DNA of 64,000 bases. It comes from Geminicoccus roseus DSM 18922 (GTDB lineage Bacteria > Pseudomonadota > Alphaproteobacteria > Geminicoccales > Geminicoccaceae). Each line of letters starts with the position of its first letter. Position 1 is the stretch's first letter. The position numbers and the translations under genes are program-made. Below the pieces are notes generated by a model, which saw only the letters and a list, made by a program, of their open reading frames with translations, was not told where the DNA came from and did not search any database. Below, piece after piece: positions 51,892 through 61,790 of this stretch. Location: assembly GCF_000427665.1 (NCBI RefSeq), contig NZ_KE386572.1, forward strand, positions 4,836,373-4,900,372, written 5' to 3'.

Positions 51892-52734
51892 TTAGGCGAG
51901 CTTGGGAAGCGGATGCCGCTTGGCCATCCGGTCGAACGTGGCGAGGTCGGCCAGCACCTCCTCCATCCGGTCGAGCGGCACCTGGTTGGGACCGTCGGAG
52001 AGCGCCTGGTCAGGGCGGTCGTGGCTCTCGATGAATACCGAGGCCACGCCCAGCGCCACGGCGGCACGGGCCAGGAGCGGGACGAACATGCGCTGGCCGC
52101 CGGAGGCCCCTCCGAGCCCGCCCGGCTGCTGCACGGAATGGGTCGCATCGAACACGACCGGCCACCCGGTGGCGTCCAGGTAGTGCAGGCCGCGGAAATC
52201 GGTGACCAGGGTGTTGTAGCCGAACGAGGTGCCGCGGTCGGTAAGCAGGATCCGCGACGAGCCGGACTCCTCCAGCTTCTTCGCGACGTTCGCCATGTCC
52301 CAGGGCGCCAGGAACTGGCCCTTCTTGACGTTGACCACCGCCCCGGTGGCGGCAGCGGCCACCAGAAGATCGGTCTGCCGGGACAGGAAGGCCGGGATCT
52401 GCAGGATGTCGGCCACCTCGGCCACCGGGGCGCACTGGTGGCTCTCATGCACGTCGGTCAGCACCGGGCAGCCATGGCGCGCCTTCACCTCGGCCAGGAT
52501 CTCCAGGCCCTTCGCCATGCCCACCCCGCGCGCGGCGCTGCCGCTGGTGCGGTTCGCCTTGTCGAAGCTCGACTTGAACACGAACGGGATGTCCAGCCGC
52601 GTGGTGAGCTGGACCAAGGCGTCCGCCATGAACATGACGTGGTCGCGGCTCTCGATGGCGCACGGCCCGGCGATCAGGACGAAAGGCCGGGTCCGACCAA
52701 ATGTCACTGCACCGGCCGAAACCTCATGCTGCAT
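51892..52734 (-). CDS. kdsA: 3-deoxy-D-manno-octulosonate 8-phosphate synthase
   Basis: KdsA condenses PEP with arabinose 5-phosphate to make Kdo-8-phosphate for lipopolysaccharide. The 280-residue protein shows LIAGPCAIESRDHVMFMADA, FVFKSSFDKANRTSG, PVLTDVHE and the Gly-rich GQRMFVPLLARAA. It sits 19 bases before eno and 36 after pyrG in the same direction, the usual alphaproteobacterial order. Confidence 0.97.
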   Translation of the reverse strand: MQHEVSAGAVTFGRTRPFVLIAGPCAIESRDHVMFMADALVQLTTRLDIPFVFKSSFDKANRTSGSAARGVGMAKGLEILAEVKARHGCPVLTDVHESHQCAPVAEVADILQIPAFLSRQTDLLVAAAATGAVVNVKKGQFLAPWDMANVAKKLEESGSSRILLTDRGTSFGYNTLVTDFRGLHYLDATGWPVVFDATHSVQQPGGLGGASGGQRMFVPLLARAAVALGVASVFIESHDRPDQALSDGPNQVPLDRMEEVLADLATFDRMAKRHPLPKLA

Positions 52735-52770
52735 CTCTCGTCCCTTTCGCTTGCGGGTCGAACGCGCCCT

Positions 52771-54399
52771 TCAGACCAGGCGCGACTGACGGACTGCCGC
52801 CTCAATGAAGGAGGCGAACAGCGGGTGCGGTGCGAACGGCCGCGACTTGAACTCGGGGTGGAACTGCACGCCCACGAACCAGGGATGGTCCGGGATCTCC
52901 ACGATCTCGGGGAGGATCCCGTCCGGCGACAGCCCGGTGAAGATCAGCCCGGCCTGCTCCAGCCGGTCCTTGTACGCGACATTCACCTCGTAGCGGTGCC
53001 GATGGCGCTCCGAAATCACCGTCGTCCCGTAGATCCGCTGGGCGAGGCTGTCCTCGACCAGATGGGCGGGATAGCCGCCCAGACGCATGGTGCCGCCGAG
53101 CGCCCCATCGGCGACACGTCGCTCGCGCACGCCGTCGCGCTCCCACTCGGTGAGCAGGCCGACGATCGGATCCTCGCATGGGCCGAATTCGGTCGACGAC
53201 GCGTCGTTGATCCCGGCGACATGCCGGGCGACCTCGATGCAGGCGAGCTGCATGCCGAAGCAGATCCCCAGGAACGGCAGTTTCTCGGTGCGGGCATAGG
53301 TGATGGCAGCGATCTTGCCGTCCACGCCGCGCTCGCCGAACCCGCCCGGCACCAGCACCGCCGAGCAGCCGTCCAGGGCATGATGGCCATGCACGCCGCC
53401 GACCTGCTCCGCCTCGATCCAGCGCAGGTGCACCTTGACCCGGTTGGCGATCCCGCCATGGATCAGCGATTCGCCCAGCGACTTGTAGGCATCGGCCATG
53501 CCCGCATACTTGCCGACAATCCCGATGGTGACCTCGCCCTCCGGCCTCTCCACCGCGTGGACGATGGACCGCCAGGTGTCGACGTCCGGCTCCTGCTCGT
53601 GCGGCAGACCCAGGGACTTCAGGACCTGAACGTCCAGCCCTTCCTGATGATAGGCGATCGGCACCTCGTAGATCGAACGCGCATCCATGGCGGCGATCAC
53701 CGCCTCGGGCCGGACCGAGCACTGCATGGCAATCTTGCGCCGGGCGTCGTGCGAGATCGGGTGCTCGGAGCGGCAGACCAGCACGTCCGGCTGGATGCCC
53801 AGCGCCCGCAGCTCCCGCACTGAATGCTGGGTCGGCTTGGTCTTCAGTTCCTTGGCCGAGGCCAGGAACGGCACCAGCGTGACGTGGATGAAGCAGGTCC
53901 GTTCCGGCCCCAGCTCCCAGCCGACCTGACGGATCGCCTCCAGGAACGGCAGGCCCTCGATGTCGCCGATCGTGCCGCCGATCTCGCAGATCACAATGTC
54001 GGCGTCGCCGGTGTCGCCCTGCACGAACTCCTTGATCGTGTCGGTGACGTGCGGGATCACCTGGACGGTGCCGCCCAGATAGTCGCCACGCCGCTCGCGC
54101 TCGAGCACACGCGAATAGATCTTGCCGGACGTGGTGCTGTCGGTGCCGCGGGCGAACACGCCGGTGAAGCGTTCGTAGTGCCCAAGGTCCAGGTCGGTCT
54201 CGGCACCGTCCTCGGTGACGAACACCTCGCCGTGCTGGTACGGGCTCATCGTGCCCGGGTCGACGTTCAGGTAGGGGTCGAACTTGCGGAGACGGACGCG
54301 GTAGCCCCTGAGCTGCAGGAGCGCTCCGAGTGCGGCGGCCGCCAAGCCCTTGCCGAGCGAGGAGACCACGCCGCCGGTGATGAAGACGTAGCGCGTCAT
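52771..54399 (-). CDS. pyrG: CTP synthase
   Basis: PyrG aminates UTP to CTP. The 542-residue chain has the N-terminal amidoligase domain ([40 protein letters not shown]) and the C-terminal class I glutaminase domain. In the latter [18 protein letters not shown] carries the nucleophile Cys, and [19 protein letters not shown] carries the His/Glu. Length is normal for the family. The start at 54399 is the only reasonable one. Confidence 0.98.
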   Translation of the reverse strand: MTRYVFITGGVVSSLGKGLAAAALGALLQLRGYRVRLRKFDPYLNVDPGTMSPYQHGEVFVTEDGAETDLDLGHYERFTGVFARGTDSTTSGKIYSRVLERERRGDYLGGTVQVIPHVTDTIKEFVQGDTGDADIVICEIGGTIGDIEGLPFLEAIRQVGWELGPERTCFIHVTLVPFLASAKELKTKPTQHSVRELRALGIQPDVLVCRSEHPISHDARRKIAMQCSVRPEAVIAAMDARSIYEVPIAYHQEGLDVQVLKSLGLPHEQEPDVDTWRSIVHAVERPEGEVTIGIVGKYAGMADAYKSLGESLIHGGIANRVKVHLRWIEAEQVGGVHGHHALDGCSAVLVPGGFGERGVDGKIAAITYARTEKLPFLGICFGMQLACIEVARHVAGINDASSTEFGPCEDPIVGLLTEWERDGVRERRVADGALGGTMRLGGYPAHLVEDSLAQRIYGTTVISERHRHRYEVNVAYKDRLEQAGLIFTGLSPDGILPEIVEIPDHPWFVGVQFHPEFKSRPFAPHPLFASFIEAAVRQSRLV

Positions 54400-54528
54400 C
54401 GGTCCCTAGATTCCACGTGCGCGAGGTTCCTGGCAAGCGGCCAGTGACCGGCTTGGATGATAACAGAAGTCAACGGAACGGGCCGGCGCTGCGACAGGCA
54501 GGGCCGGGCCCGGGTTGCGCTCCCGCGC

Positions 54529-54864
54529 TCACTGAGCGAGCGGGGCGGCCGGACCAGCCGGCGCCGCGGGCTGCTCCTCGACCGGGGCCGTCTCCTCGGC
54601 CGGCAGGCTGTCGAAGATCGAGCGGCTGGAGGTGCCCGTTCCGGCCAGGATCGCCAGGACCAGGCTGGTCATGACAAAGCAGCCCGCCAGGATCGCCGTC
54701 GACCGGGTCAGCAGGTTGGCGGTGCCGCGGGCGGTCATGAACCCGCCGCCGCCGCCGCCACCGCCGCCCAGACCGAGCCCGCCGCCCTCGCTGCGCTGGA
54801 TCAGGACCAGACCGACCAGCGCGACAGCGATCAGGAGATGAATGACCAGGACGACCGTCTGCAT
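54529..54864 (-). CDS. secG: Protein translocase subunit SecG
   Basis: A 111-residue membrane protein of the SecYEG channel. It has two membrane segments (VLVIHLLIAVALVGLVLIQ and STAILAGCFVMTSLVLAILA) joined by the typical glycine-rich loop (SEGGGLGLGGGGG) and FMTARG. The C-terminal tail is rich in Pro, Ala and Glu. ATG at 54864 is chosen for the family N-terminus. It lies four bases after tpiA in the same direction. Confidence 0.95.
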   Translation of the reverse strand: MQTVVLVIHLLIAVALVGLVLIQRSEGGGLGLGGGGGGGGGFMTARGTANLLTRSTAILAGCFVMTSLVLAILAGTGTSSRSIFDSLPAEETAPVEEQPAAPAGPAAPLAQ

Positions 54865-54868
54865 GATG

Positions 54869-55645
54869 TCAGCTCCCGGATGCGGCGAACCGGCCGCCAC
54901 CCGCGGTGAAGATCTTCGTGAATTCTGCCGGATCGAGGCTGGCGCCACCCACCAGCGCCCCGTCCACGTCGGGCACCGCCAGGATCGACCCGGCGTTGGA
55001 GCCCTTGACCGAGCCGCCATACTGGATCGGCACGGTGCTGCCGTCGCCGTCCAGATGCGCCACCAGCTTCTGGCGCAGATGGGCGTGGACCTGGCCGATC
55101 TCCTCGATTGTGGGGGTCCGGCCGGTGCCGATCGCCCAGACCGGCTCGTAGGCGACCACCAGACGTTCGACGTCGATCCCCGCTGGGATCGAGCCCTCGA
55201 TCTGCCGGTCCAGCACCTGCAGCGTCGCCTTGTCGAGATATTCCGCCTCGGTCTCGCCGATGCAGATCACCAGGGTGTCAAGGCCGGCCGCCAGCGCAGC
55301 TTCGGCCTTCGCCCTCACCTGGCTGTCGGTCTCGCCCAGCCCGTGCCGACGCTCGGAATGGCCGAGCAGCACCGCGGTCGCGCCGGCGTCGGCGACCATC
55401 CCGGCAGAAATCGAGCCGGTATAGGCACCCTTCGCGGCCTCATGACAATCCTGCGCGCCCACCAGGATGCCGCTGCCCTCCAGATGCTGGGCCACCACGG
55501 CGATCTGGGTGAACGGCGGGAAAACGGCCAGCGTGCCCTCGGCCGGCCGGCCTTCCGCTTTCAGCGCGGCAGCCAGGGCCAGGGCGTCACTGCCCAGACC
55601 GTTCATCTTCCAGTTGCCGAACACGAACGGGCGCCGCGCGGGCAT
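54869..55645 (-). CDS. tpiA: Triose-phosphate isomerase
   Basis: The 258-residue enzyme interconverts dihydroxyacetone phosphate and glyceraldehyde 3-phosphate. It has GNWKMNG (catalytic Lys near residue 13), ATAVLLGHSERR (His) and VAYEPVWAIGTGRTPT (Glu), then IQYGGSVKGSNAGSIL. It heads the minus-strand group tpiA-secG-pyrG-kdsA-eno, and is divergent from ppiD across 346 bases in which I recognise no gene or clear promoter. Confidence 0.98.
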   Translation of the reverse strand: MPARRPFVFGNWKMNGLGSDALALAAALKAEGRPAEGTLAVFPPFTQIAVVAQHLEGSGILVGAQDCHEAAKGAYTGSISAGMVADAGATAVLLGHSERRHGLGETDSQVRAKAEAALAAGLDTLVICIGETEAEYLDKATLQVLDRQIEGSIPAGIDVERLVVAYEPVWAIGTGRTPTIEEIGQVHAHLRQKLVAHLDGDGSTVPIQYGGSVKGSNAGSILAVPDVDGALVGGASLDPAEFTKIFTAGGGRFAASGS

Positions 55646-55991
55646 GAGCTACTCCGTAAGGACAGGGCGGATCGCCGCGGCAGACCGTATGGCCGGACGC
55701 GCGACGCCAACGTCATATGGGTGACGGCGGCGCGGATAGCACAGCCCGGCCAGCGCCGCCACCCTGGCGGGATCCGGCCGGATCACTGCGGCAGCCGCGT
55801 GGTGCTGCGGGGCTCCGGCGGCATCCGCAACGCTCCCGCCGCGACGACCACCGGCCGGGCTCGGGATCGGCTTGCGCATGCCCGCGTTGCCCGGACCCCG
55901 GCGTCTGGGTATGGTCCGCGCCGTTCCATCTCCTGGCCGACTAGGCTGGGAGGGTCTGCCATGTCGTCCGCCAGGAAGATCGCCGCTCGCC

Positions 55992-57887
55992 ATGTTCGAG
56001 AAGCTGAAGAAGTATTTCGTCAAAGTGATCGGCGGCGCCTTCGTGGTGCTCCTTGTGCTCAGCTTCGCGGTATGGGGCATCGGCGACGTGTTCCGCGGGG
56101 GGACCGGCGGCAATACCCTGGTGACGGTGGGTGACCTCGACATCGATCTGCCCGAGGCGGAGAGCCTGCTCGACCAGGAGCTGCGCGGCCTGCGCCAGCG
56201 GTCCGGACGCTACATCGAGCGCGACCAGGCGATCGCCATGGGCCTGGGCCAGCGGGTCCTGGCCGAGCTGATCGCGGACCGGAGCGTCGAGGCCCATGCG
56301 CGGGCGCTGGGCCTGGTGGTGGACGATGCCAGCCTTGCCCGGATCGTCGCGGCCAACCCGACCTTCCAGGTCGGCGGCCGGTTCGACAAGGCGCGCTTCG
56401 AGCAGCTGATCCGCTCCAACGGCCTGACCGAGGAGGGCTACCTGCAGCTGGTCCGCCGCGATGAGCTGCGCCGGATGATGATCCTGAGCATCGGCGTGGC
56501 CGCAGCCGCGCCGGAGACGGCGGCGGACCTGCTCTGGGCCTACCGCAACGAGGAGCGCCAGGGCCGCGTGCTGCGGGTCAACGCCGAAATGGTGGACGGG
56601 GTTGCCGATCCCACGGACGAGCAGCTCGAGGCCCTGCTGAAGGACCAGCAGGAGTCGTACCGGGCGCCCGAGTATCGCAGCTTCACCCTCCTGACGATGA
56701 CCCCGGAGGATCTCGCGCCGGAGATCCAGATTTCCGAGGAGCGGCTGCGCGAAGTGTATGAGGAGCGGGCCGCGGAGTTCACAAGTCCTGCCACCCGCAC
56801 GGTCCAGCAGCTGACCGGTCCGGACGAGGCGGCGCTGTCGCAGGCGCGCACCCGCGTCCAGGCAGGCGAACCGGCCGAAGCGGTGGCGCAGTCGATGGAA
56901 GGGGTCGAGCTTCTGGATCTGGGCACGATCTCGCGCGGCAACTTCCCGGATCGGGCGGTGGAGGACGCAATCTTCGCCGGCCCGGTCGGTGGGGTCAGCG
57001 AGATCACCCGGACCGCGTTCGGCAACCAGGTCATGTTCGTGATCCAGGACGAGACGCCGGAGAGCCGTACGCCCTTCGAGGAGGTCCGCCAGCAGATCCG
57101 GGACGAGCTGGCTTTGGTCCAGGCGGCCGACGACCTTCCCAACCTTGAAAACGCGGTCCAGGACCAGATCGCCGGCGGCGCCAGCCTGGAAGAGGCCGCC
57201 AGGAGCGGTGGCTTCGAGGTGCGCAAGGTCGAGATGACCGATCAGGCGGGCAACGACCCGCAGGGCGAATCGATCGACCCCGCCCTGCCAGACCCTGTCC
57301 TGCAGACGGCCTTTTCCGCCGCGCAGGGCGACATCTCGGTGATGGAGCCCCTGCCCGAGGGCGGCGACTACCTGCTGCGGGTCGATGCGATCGAACCGGA
57401 GCGCGATCGTCGCCTGGACGAGGTGCGCGACGAGCTGCGCGACGCTTGGCTGGCCGATGCCCGGATGGCGCGGGCCAAGGAGATCGCGACCGAGCTGCAC
57501 ACCGCGGTGACCGGCGGGCAGACGCTGGAACAGGCTGCCGAAGGCCATCCCGCCGCGCAGGTCCTGTCGATCGGGCCGGTCAAGCGCGACGACCTGGGCG
57601 AGACCGACAATCTGGGGCCGCAGACCGTCGAGCGCCTGTTTGCCACGCCGCCGGACCAGCCTCCGGGCGAACCCGTCGAGCTGCCGACCGGGTACGGCCT
57701 CGTGGTGACCGATCAGGTCACCCCGGCGCCCGAGGAAGGCGCCGATACCCTGACCACGGCGCTTGCCGGCGAGATGACCAGCGACGTGGTCGACCAGTAC
57801 GACCAGGCGCTGCGCCAGCGCTTCCCGCCGGTGGTGCATGAGCGGGCTCTGGAGAACTTCATGCGCACCACGAACCAGGCCCAGTGA
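55992..57887 (+). CDS. ppiD: Periplasmic peptidyl-prolyl isomerase/chaperone PpiD (SurA-N and parvulin type)
   Basis: The 631-residue protein is anchored by one N-terminal membrane segment (VIGGAFVVLLVLSFAVWGIG). A SurA-N-like region follows, for example LAELIADRSVEAHARALGL and FDKARFEQLIRSNGLTEEGY. A parvulin-type domain comes near residues 245-370. It should assist folding of secreted proteins in the periplasm. ATG at 55992 (MFEKLKKYFVKVIGG) is the conserved start; the frame extends upstream. The location between tpiA and trpE is standard. Confidence 0.93.
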   Translation: MFEKLKKYFVKVIGGAFVVLLVLSFAVWGIGDVFRGGTGGNTLVTVGDLDIDLPEAESLLDQELRGLRQRSGRYIERDQAIAMGLGQRVLAELIADRSVEAHARALGLVVDDASLARIVAANPTFQVGGRFDKARFEQLIRSNGLTEEGYLQLVRRDELRRMMILSIGVAAAAPETAADLLWAYRNEERQGRVLRVNAEMVDGVADPTDEQLEALLKDQQESYRAPEYRSFTLLTMTPEDLAPEIQISEERLREVYEERAAEFTSPATRTVQQLTGPDEAALSQARTRVQAGEPAEAVAQSMEGVELLDLGTISRGNFPDRAVEDAIFAGPVGGVSEITRTAFGNQVMFVIQDETPESRTPFEEVRQQIRDELALVQAADDLPNLENAVQDQIAGGASLEEAARSGGFEVRKVEMTDQAGNDPQGESIDPALPDPVLQTAFSAAQGDISVMEPLPEGGDYLLRVDAIEPERDRRLDEVRDELRDAWLADARMARAKEIATELHTAVTGGQTLEQAAEGHPAAQVLSIGPVKRDDLGETDNLGPQTVERLFATPPDQPPGEPVELPTGYGLVVTDQVTPAPEEGADTLTTALAGEMTSDVVDQYDQALRQRFPPVVHERALENFMRTTNQAQ

Positions 57888-58020
57888 GCGTACCGGTGAT
57901 GACGAGGACCGGGTGCGGCCATGGGGCCTGGATCGGGACACGCTCTGCCGGGAAGCGATGGCGGCGGTGGACGACCGTCGACCGCCGCCCGTCCGCTTCC
58001 ACCTGCACGAGCACGCTCCC

Positions 58021-59526
58021 GTGAAGACTTCTCCCGATTTTTCGACTTTTGCCGACAGCTACCGGCAACAGCGCCCCGCCGTGGTGACCGCCGTCATCCC
58101 GTCCGACCTGGAGACGACCGTCTCGGCCTGGATGAAGCTCGGCGAGGGTCATCCCTACGGCATCCTCCTGGAAAGCGTCGAAGGCGGCGCCGTGCGCGGC
58201 CGCTATTCGGTGATCGCGGTGAAGCCCGATCTGATCTGGCGCTGCTTCGGCGACCGGCCGGAGATCAACCGCCGCTTCGCCGAGGACCGAGATGCGTTCG
58301 AGGCGCTGGACGAGCCGTCGCTGCCGTCCCTGCGCCGCCTGATCGACGAATGCCGGTTCGAGCTGCCGGCCGGCCTGCCGCCGATGTCGGCTGGCCTGTT
58401 CGGGCAGATGGCCTACGACATGGTCCGGCGCATGGAGCGCCTGCCGGAGAAGAACCAGGACCGGCTGGGCCTGCCCGATGCCGTGTTCCTGCGCCCGACC
58501 CTGATCTGCGTGTTCGACAACGTCTTCGACCGGATGCACCTGATCACCCCGGTCTGGCCGCAGGAAGGCGTGAGCGCATCGGCCGCCTACGAGGCTGCCT
58601 GCGACCGTCTGGGCGGCGCGCTGGCTGCCCTGGAGCAGCCGCTGTCTCACCAGCGTCCGGCTGGCGAGGCCGTCGAGATCGATCCCCGGCCGAACATGAG
58701 CCGCGAGGACTATCACGCGATGGTGCTGCGGGCGAAGGAGTACGTCGCCGCCGGCGACATCTTCCAGGTGGTGCCGTCCCAGAGATTCACCGCCGAGTTC
58801 TCGCTGCCGCCGTTCGACCTCTACCGCTCGCTGCGCCGGCTCAACCCTTCCCCGTTCCTGTTCTACCTCGACCTGGACGGCTACCAGCTGGTGGGCTCCT
58901 CGCCGGAGATCCTGGTGCGGCTGCGCGACGGCAACGTCACCATCCGGCCGATCGCCGGGACCAGGCGGCGCGGCGCCGACCGTGCCGAGGATGCCGAACT
59001 CGCCGCCGACCTCCTGGCCGATCCCAAGGAACTCGCCGAGCACCTGATGCTGCTCGACCTCGGCCGCAACGACGTCGGCCGGGTGGCGGAGATCGGCACG
59101 GTCAAGGTCACCGAGAAGATGGTCGTGGAGTATTATTCCCACGTCATGCACATCGTGAGCAATGTTGAAGGGCGGATCCGGCCGGACAAGGACGCGCTCG
59201 ACGCGCTGATCGCCGGTTTCCCCGCCGGCACGGTCTCCGGCGCGCCCAAGGTGCGGGCCATGGAGATCATCGAGGAGCTGGAGCCCGAGCGGCGCGGATT
59301 CTATGGCGGGACGGTCGGCTATTTTGGCGCCGACGGGAACATGGACAGCTGCATCGCGCTGCGTACCTCCCTGCTCAAGGATGGCCGGATGTACATCCAG
59401 GCCGGCGGCGGGGTAGTCGCGGACAGCGACCCGGAGGCTGAGTACCAGGAGAGCTGCAACAAGGCCCGGGCGCTGATCCGCGCTGCCCAGGACGCCGTGG
59501 CGCTGGCCAACGACCGCGGCAACTGA
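58021..59526 (+). CDS. trpE: Anthranilate synthase component I
   Basis: TrpE makes anthranilate from chorismate with ammonia from TrpG. The 501-residue protein has the TrpE/PabB chorismate-binding core: DIFQVVPSQRFTAEF, LDGYQLVGSSPEILVR, RPIAGTRRRGAD, HLMLLDLGRNDVGRVAEIG and FPAGTVSGAPKVRAMEIIEE, ending YIQAGGGVVADSDPEAEY. GTG at 58021 gives VKTSPDFSTFADSY; ATG at 57958 is an in-frame alternative. It is split from trpG by a gene on the other strand. No Trp-rich leader peptide was recognised in the 133-base gap upstream. Confidence 0.96.
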   Translation: MKTSPDFSTFADSYRQQRPAVVTAVIPSDLETTVSAWMKLGEGHPYGILLESVEGGAVRGRYSVIAVKPDLIWRCFGDRPEINRRFAEDRDAFEALDEPSLPSLRRLIDECRFELPAGLPPMSAGLFGQMAYDMVRRMERLPEKNQDRLGLPDAVFLRPTLICVFDNVFDRMHLITPVWPQEGVSASAAYEAACDRLGGALAALEQPLSHQRPAGEAVEIDPRPNMSREDYHAMVLRAKEYVAAGDIFQVVPSQRFTAEFSLPPFDLYRSLRRLNPSPFLFYLDLDGYQLVGSSPEILVRLRDGNVTIRPIAGTRRRGADRAEDAELAADLLADPKELAEHLMLLDLGRNDVGRVAEIGTVKVTEKMVVEYYSHVMHIVSNVEGRIRPDKDALDALIAGFPAGTVSGAPKVRAMEIIEELEPERRGFYGGTVGYFGADGNMDSCIALRTSLLKDGRMYIQAGGGVVADSDPEAEYQESCNKARALIRAAQDAVALANDRGN

Positions 59527-59534
59527 GGACCCTG

Positions 59535-59562
59535 CCGGCCGCTCCCTCGGGATGGCGGCCGG
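59535..59562. terminator. 8-bp two-way hairpin between trpE and the deacetylase gene
   Basis: CCGGCCGC and GCGGCCGG pair across a 12-base loop in the 42-base gap between the convergent genes, followed on the plus strand by GTTGTCCT. A two-way terminator is likely. Confidence 0.6.
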
Positions 59563-59568
59563 GTTGTC

Positions 59569-60975
59569 CTAGTTGCTGACCGCCCGGGCGAGCGTGTCCT
59601 CGCCCGGCGGCTCGATGCAGATGAACGGCGAATCCGGCCGCCGGTGGCGGCAGGTATCGATCGGGACCAGATGGCTGACGGTGGTCAGCCGGATGCCGCG
59701 CGCCTCGGCCTTGGGGATCCAGTCCATCAGCGCGTCGATCGTGGTGCGGTGCGGGTGGCCGATCGCTACCGCATAGCCGCGCGAGCGTGCCAGACGCTCC
59801 AGGACATGGAGCTGCGCAGTGACCGCCGCGGTGCTGGGATCGTTGTCCAGGAAGACGTCGCGGCCGATAGCGGGCACGCCGGCGGCCAGGGCCGCCGCCT
59901 GGGCCTGGCTGCGGCCGGTGGTACGGCTGTCCAGGAAGAACATCCCGCGCCCGGCCATGGCCGCCATCACCGACCGCGCCGTCGCCGTGTCGGCAGTCGC
60001 CTTGCTGCCCATGTGGTTGTTCAGGCCCATCGCCCCGGGCACATCGCCGATGGCGGCGGTCACGCCGGCCTTGATGGCGTCGCCGCTCATCCCAACCCGA
60101 ATGGCGCCCGGGCCCGGATTCTCCCGGCCCACCGGTTCCATCGGCAGGTGGACCATCACCTCCAGGCCGGCCGCCGCGGCGATCCGGGCGGCGGCGCGGC
60201 TGTTCTCCGCATAGGGCAGGAAGGCGAGATTGAGCGGACGGCGCGCCTCGATCAGCCGGCGCACCGCATGCTCGCTGAAGCCCATGTCGTCGATCACGAT
60301 CGCGACGGTCGGCCCGGCGAGCCGCTCGGGCATCAGCCTGGGGCGCACCCCCGGAGCCGCCACCGGTGGCAGCGGCTCCGGCGCGACCAGTGGTGCCACC
60401 GGCGCCACCCCCGGCTCCTCGTAGGGCAAGTCCGCTAGGGTCTCGGGGGCCGGCTCCTCGACAAGGCGAGCCGGCTCGGGTGGGCTGGCTGGCGGCTGGT
60501 CCGGCTCATCCGGCAGTTCCGCGACCATGTCCGGATCTGCCAGGACCGGTTCGGCCGGGGCCTGCTCCGGCGGCGGCGCCGTCAGTGCCGGCTCGATGGG
60601 CGGCGGCACGGGCTCCGCTTCGGCCACCTCCGGCAAGGGCGCGGTCCCCACCCCGGTCTCCGCGTCGTCCGCCGGAGGCAGGGCAGCGACAGGAGCCGGC
60701 GGCGGCTGGAGGTCGGGAACGGCGGCGCTGGACGGATCGGGCGCCGGCGTCGCTACCTCGCCTGGCTCCGGTTGCATATCGGCAAGCTGCGTCGCTGGAG
60801 CGGCGGGTGGCGCCTCCACCGCGCGGACCCAATCCTCCCGCGTGCGCGCATCGTCCCAGACAACCAGCAGATAGGTGCCGAGCGCCGTGGCGCTCAGGGT
60901 CACCACCCAGGCAGTCGTGCCCAGGCCGCGTCGCAGCCAACGGCGGGCTCGCCGGGATAGACGTGAAGGATTCAT
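59569..60975 (-). CDS. Divergent polysaccharide deacetylase family protein
   Basis: The 468-residue protein has a basic N-terminus and one membrane anchor (TTAWVVTLSATALGTYLLVV), then a long Pro/Ala/Glu-rich linker of about 170 residues. The C-terminal domain is of the divergent polysaccharide-deacetylase (DUF610/YibQ) type. It shows VAIVIDDMGFSEHAVRRLIE, MVHLPMEP, GLNNHMGSKAT, FFLDSRTTGRSQAQ and VAIGHPHRTTIDAL. The domain should lie in the periplasm and may act on envelope glycans; activity is not established for this branch. It is inserted, on the opposite strand, between trpE and trpG. Confidence 0.88.
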   Translation of the reverse strand: MNPSRLSRRARRWLRRGLGTTAWVVTLSATALGTYLLVVWDDARTREDWVRAVEAPPAAPATQLADMQPEPGEVATPAPDPSSAAVPDLQPPPAPVAALPPADDAETGVGTAPLPEVAEAEPVPPPIEPALTAPPPEQAPAEPVLADPDMVAELPDEPDQPPASPPEPARLVEEPAPETLADLPYEEPGVAPVAPLVAPEPLPPVAAPGVRPRLMPERLAGPTVAIVIDDMGFSEHAVRRLIEARRPLNLAFLPYAENSRAAARIAAAAGLEVMVHLPMEPVGRENPGPGAIRVGMSGDAIKAGVTAAIGDVPGAMGLNNHMGSKATADTATARSVMAAMAGRGMFFLDSRTTGRSQAQAAALAAGVPAIGRDVFLDNDPSTAAVTAQLHVLERLARSRGYAVAIGHPHRTTIDALMDWIPKAEARGIRLTTVSHLVPIDTCRHRRPDSPFICIEPPGEDTLARAVSN

Positions 60976-61205
60976 TGGGTCCGTCGAAGGCGGGCAGGAA
61001 ATCGTCGCGTCCCGGGGGACAGGCGGCGACCATTGGTCTTCGCTGCCATTATTCCCATCTGTCGAAAAGAATAAAGCCCGGTGCGACGGGGAGTAGCCGA
61101 CAGGCCACGGTCGGTGGAGGGGATTGGCTGCAAGATTCTCGACGCGGCTGTCCGGCAGGGTTAAGCGTCGCGCTGATGGCCCCCTCTCTTGGAACGGCAG
61201 GCCCG

Positions 61206-61790
61206 ATGCTGCTGCTCGTCGATAATTACGACAGTTTCACGTATAATCTGTACCACTATCTCGGCGAGCTGGGCGCCACCACCGAGGTCTGGCGCAACGA
61301 CGCCCTGAGCGTGGACGAGGTCCTCGACCGCGGGCCCGAGGCGATCGTGCTGTCGCCCGGCCCCTGCACCCCCGATGAGGCCGGGATCTGCCTGGAGCTG
61401 ATCGATCGGGCCAAGGGCCGCATCCCGATCCTGGGCGTGTGCCTGGGGCACCAGGCGATCGCGCAGGCCTTCGGCGCCACGGTCGCACGCGCGCCGCGGC
61501 TGATGCACGGCAAGGTCGACCAGATCGCCCATGATGGTAGCGGCGTGTTCAAGGACCTGCCCGACCCGTTCACCGCGACCCGCTACCACTCCCTGTGCGC
61601 CGTGCCGTCGACCATGCCGGACAGCTTGGTCGCCAATGCCCGCTCCGAAGACGGGGTGATCATGGGCATCCGCCACCGGGAATTCCTGATCCACGGGGTC
61701 CAGTTCCACCCGGAGAGCATCGAGACCGTCGAGGGCAAGCATCTGTTGAAGAACTTCCTGGAGCTGGCTGGCGTGGGAGGACAGGCATGA
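61206..61790 (+). CDS. trpG: Anthranilate synthase glutamine amidotransferase component II
   Basis: The 194-residue class I amidotransferase supplies ammonia to TrpE. It begins [19 protein letters not shown] and has [24 protein letters not shown] (nucleophile C79) and VQFHPES (H168, E170). ATG at 61206 is chosen; the frame is open far upstream as shadow. It may also serve PabB for folate, as often in bacteria. It overlaps trpD by ATGA. Confidence 0.97.
   Translation: MLLLVDNYDSFTYNLYHYLGELGATTEVWRNDALSVDEVLDRGPEAIVLSPGPCTPDEAGICLELIDRAKGRIPILGVCLGHQAIAQAFGATVARAPRLMHGKVDQIAHDGSGVFKDLPDPFTATRYHSLCAVPSTMPDSLVANARSEDGVIMGIRHREFLIHGVQFHPESIETVEGKHLLKNFLELAGVGGQA

Noticed and set aside
55872-55991. 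N-terminal extensions of the ppiD frame
   Set aside because: The conserved family start is MFEKLKKYF at 55992; upstream codons give no signal or family match.
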